DNA of 17,056 nt. Origin: Deltaproteobacteria bacterium. GTDB lineage: Bacteria; Myxococcota; Polyangia; Haliangiales; Haliangiaceae. The notes beneath the pieces were generated by a model. It had not been told where the DNA came from and did not search any database. It saw nothing but the letters and a program-made list of their open reading frames with translations. Shown one piece after another: positions 16,894 through 17,056 of the stretch (position 1 is the stretch's first letter; each line of letters opens with the position of its first letter). The DNA lies in the NCBI GenBank assembly GCA_018262455.1, contig JAGSPR010000128.1, positions 1 through 17,056 of the forward strand, read 5' to 3'. The position numbers were made by a program, and so were the translations under genes.

Positions 16894-17056
16894 ATGTCCG
16901 AGCACGCGGTTCCCGAAGAGGCAGTCGAACGCACGATCACCGCATTCACGCGCCTCGATCAGCGCGGCGACAAGAAGGCGATGAACAAGCTCGCGCAGCG
17001 CCTGCAGAAGGAGCAACCGTTCCTGCTGGCGCACGCCGCCGCGGTGCGCGGCGAGC
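16894..17056 (+). CDS. Hypothetical protein, N-terminal fragment
   Basis: The gene starts at ATG 16894 and runs off the right edge after 54 codons. The fragment begins MSEHAVPEEAVERTITAFTR and continues LDQRGDKKAMNKLAQRLQKE, then QPFLLAHAAAVRG. It is predicted all-helical, charged and without a signal peptide, so cytoplasmic. GGGGAAGA at 16877-16884, 9 bases before the ATG, could be a ribosome-binding site. I do not recognise the family from this much. Codon use (strong C/G third positions) fits a real gene. Confidence 0.65.
   Translation, partial: MSEHAVPEEAVERTITAFTRLDQRGDKKAMNKLAQRLQKEQPFLLAHAAAVRGE

Noticed and set aside
16768..17034. A minus-strand 88-residue open frame with SLGEAG repeats
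   Set aside because: It is antisense to the plus-strand gene starting at 16894; the repeat reflects the 36-base tandem units, not a protein.

Overview
The window reads as chromosomal DNA of a GC-rich member of the Myxococcota (former deltaproteobacteria), perhaps a relative of Haliangium/Kofleriaceae. This rests on the strong G/C bias at third codon positions, many small lipoproteins with a Cys lipobox, a thrombospondin type 3 calcium-repeat protein, and a KorAB 2-oxoacid:ferredoxin oxidoreductase. The placement is inference; no rRNA or other marker is present. Both ends cut through genes.

Layout. Bases 1-602 (minus) are the N-terminal part of an ABC exporter with a long poly-glycine tract. 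A divergent zinc-ribbon membrane protein follows (807-1766, plus). Bases 1783-6324 form a minus-strand block read right to left: zinc-ribbon/Tudor-like protein, membrane-anchored PQQ-blade protein, polyphosphate kinase ppk1, and an M28 metallopeptidase lipoprotein. A TPR-SUFU protein (6382-7299, plus) converges on a beta-propeller lipoprotein (7296-8528, minus), with four bases shared. Next come two tandem DsbA-like lipoproteins (8598-9608 and 9684-10598, plus), a DUF3108 lipoprotein (10609-11460, minus) divergent from a TSP3 lipoprotein (11499-12374, plus), the korA-korB operon (12501-15382, plus), an aspartic-protease-fold lipoprotein (15438-16763, plus), and the start of an unrecognised gene (16894 onward).

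The most notable object is the first DsbA-like gene. Its reading frame is interrupted by one TGA exactly where its tandem paralogue has the first cysteine of the CPYC active site, giving U-P-H-C. Eleven bases later a perfect 7-bp stem with an AGUUC loop sits where a bacterial SECIS element should be. This is best read as a selenoprotein: a lipid-anchored, coiled-coil thiol oxidoreductase next to its cysteine twin. Ordinary gene callers would split it into a truncated gene and a fragment.

Other points: korB lacks about 40 bases encoding the conserved TPP-site NN-x-YG segment and is frameshifted there (real lesion or assembly fault). A REP-like inverted repeat lies after korB and appears to supply the start codon and signal peptide of the next gene. 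Most singly transcribed genes carry a TAnnnT hexamer 6-11 bases before their start codon and no Shine-Dalgarno, suggesting widespread leaderless transcription, whereas korA and korB have normal ribosome-binding sites. There is no gene-free stretch over 300 bases; the longest gap is 603-806. No tRNA, rRNA, CRISPR or complete insertion sequence was seen.
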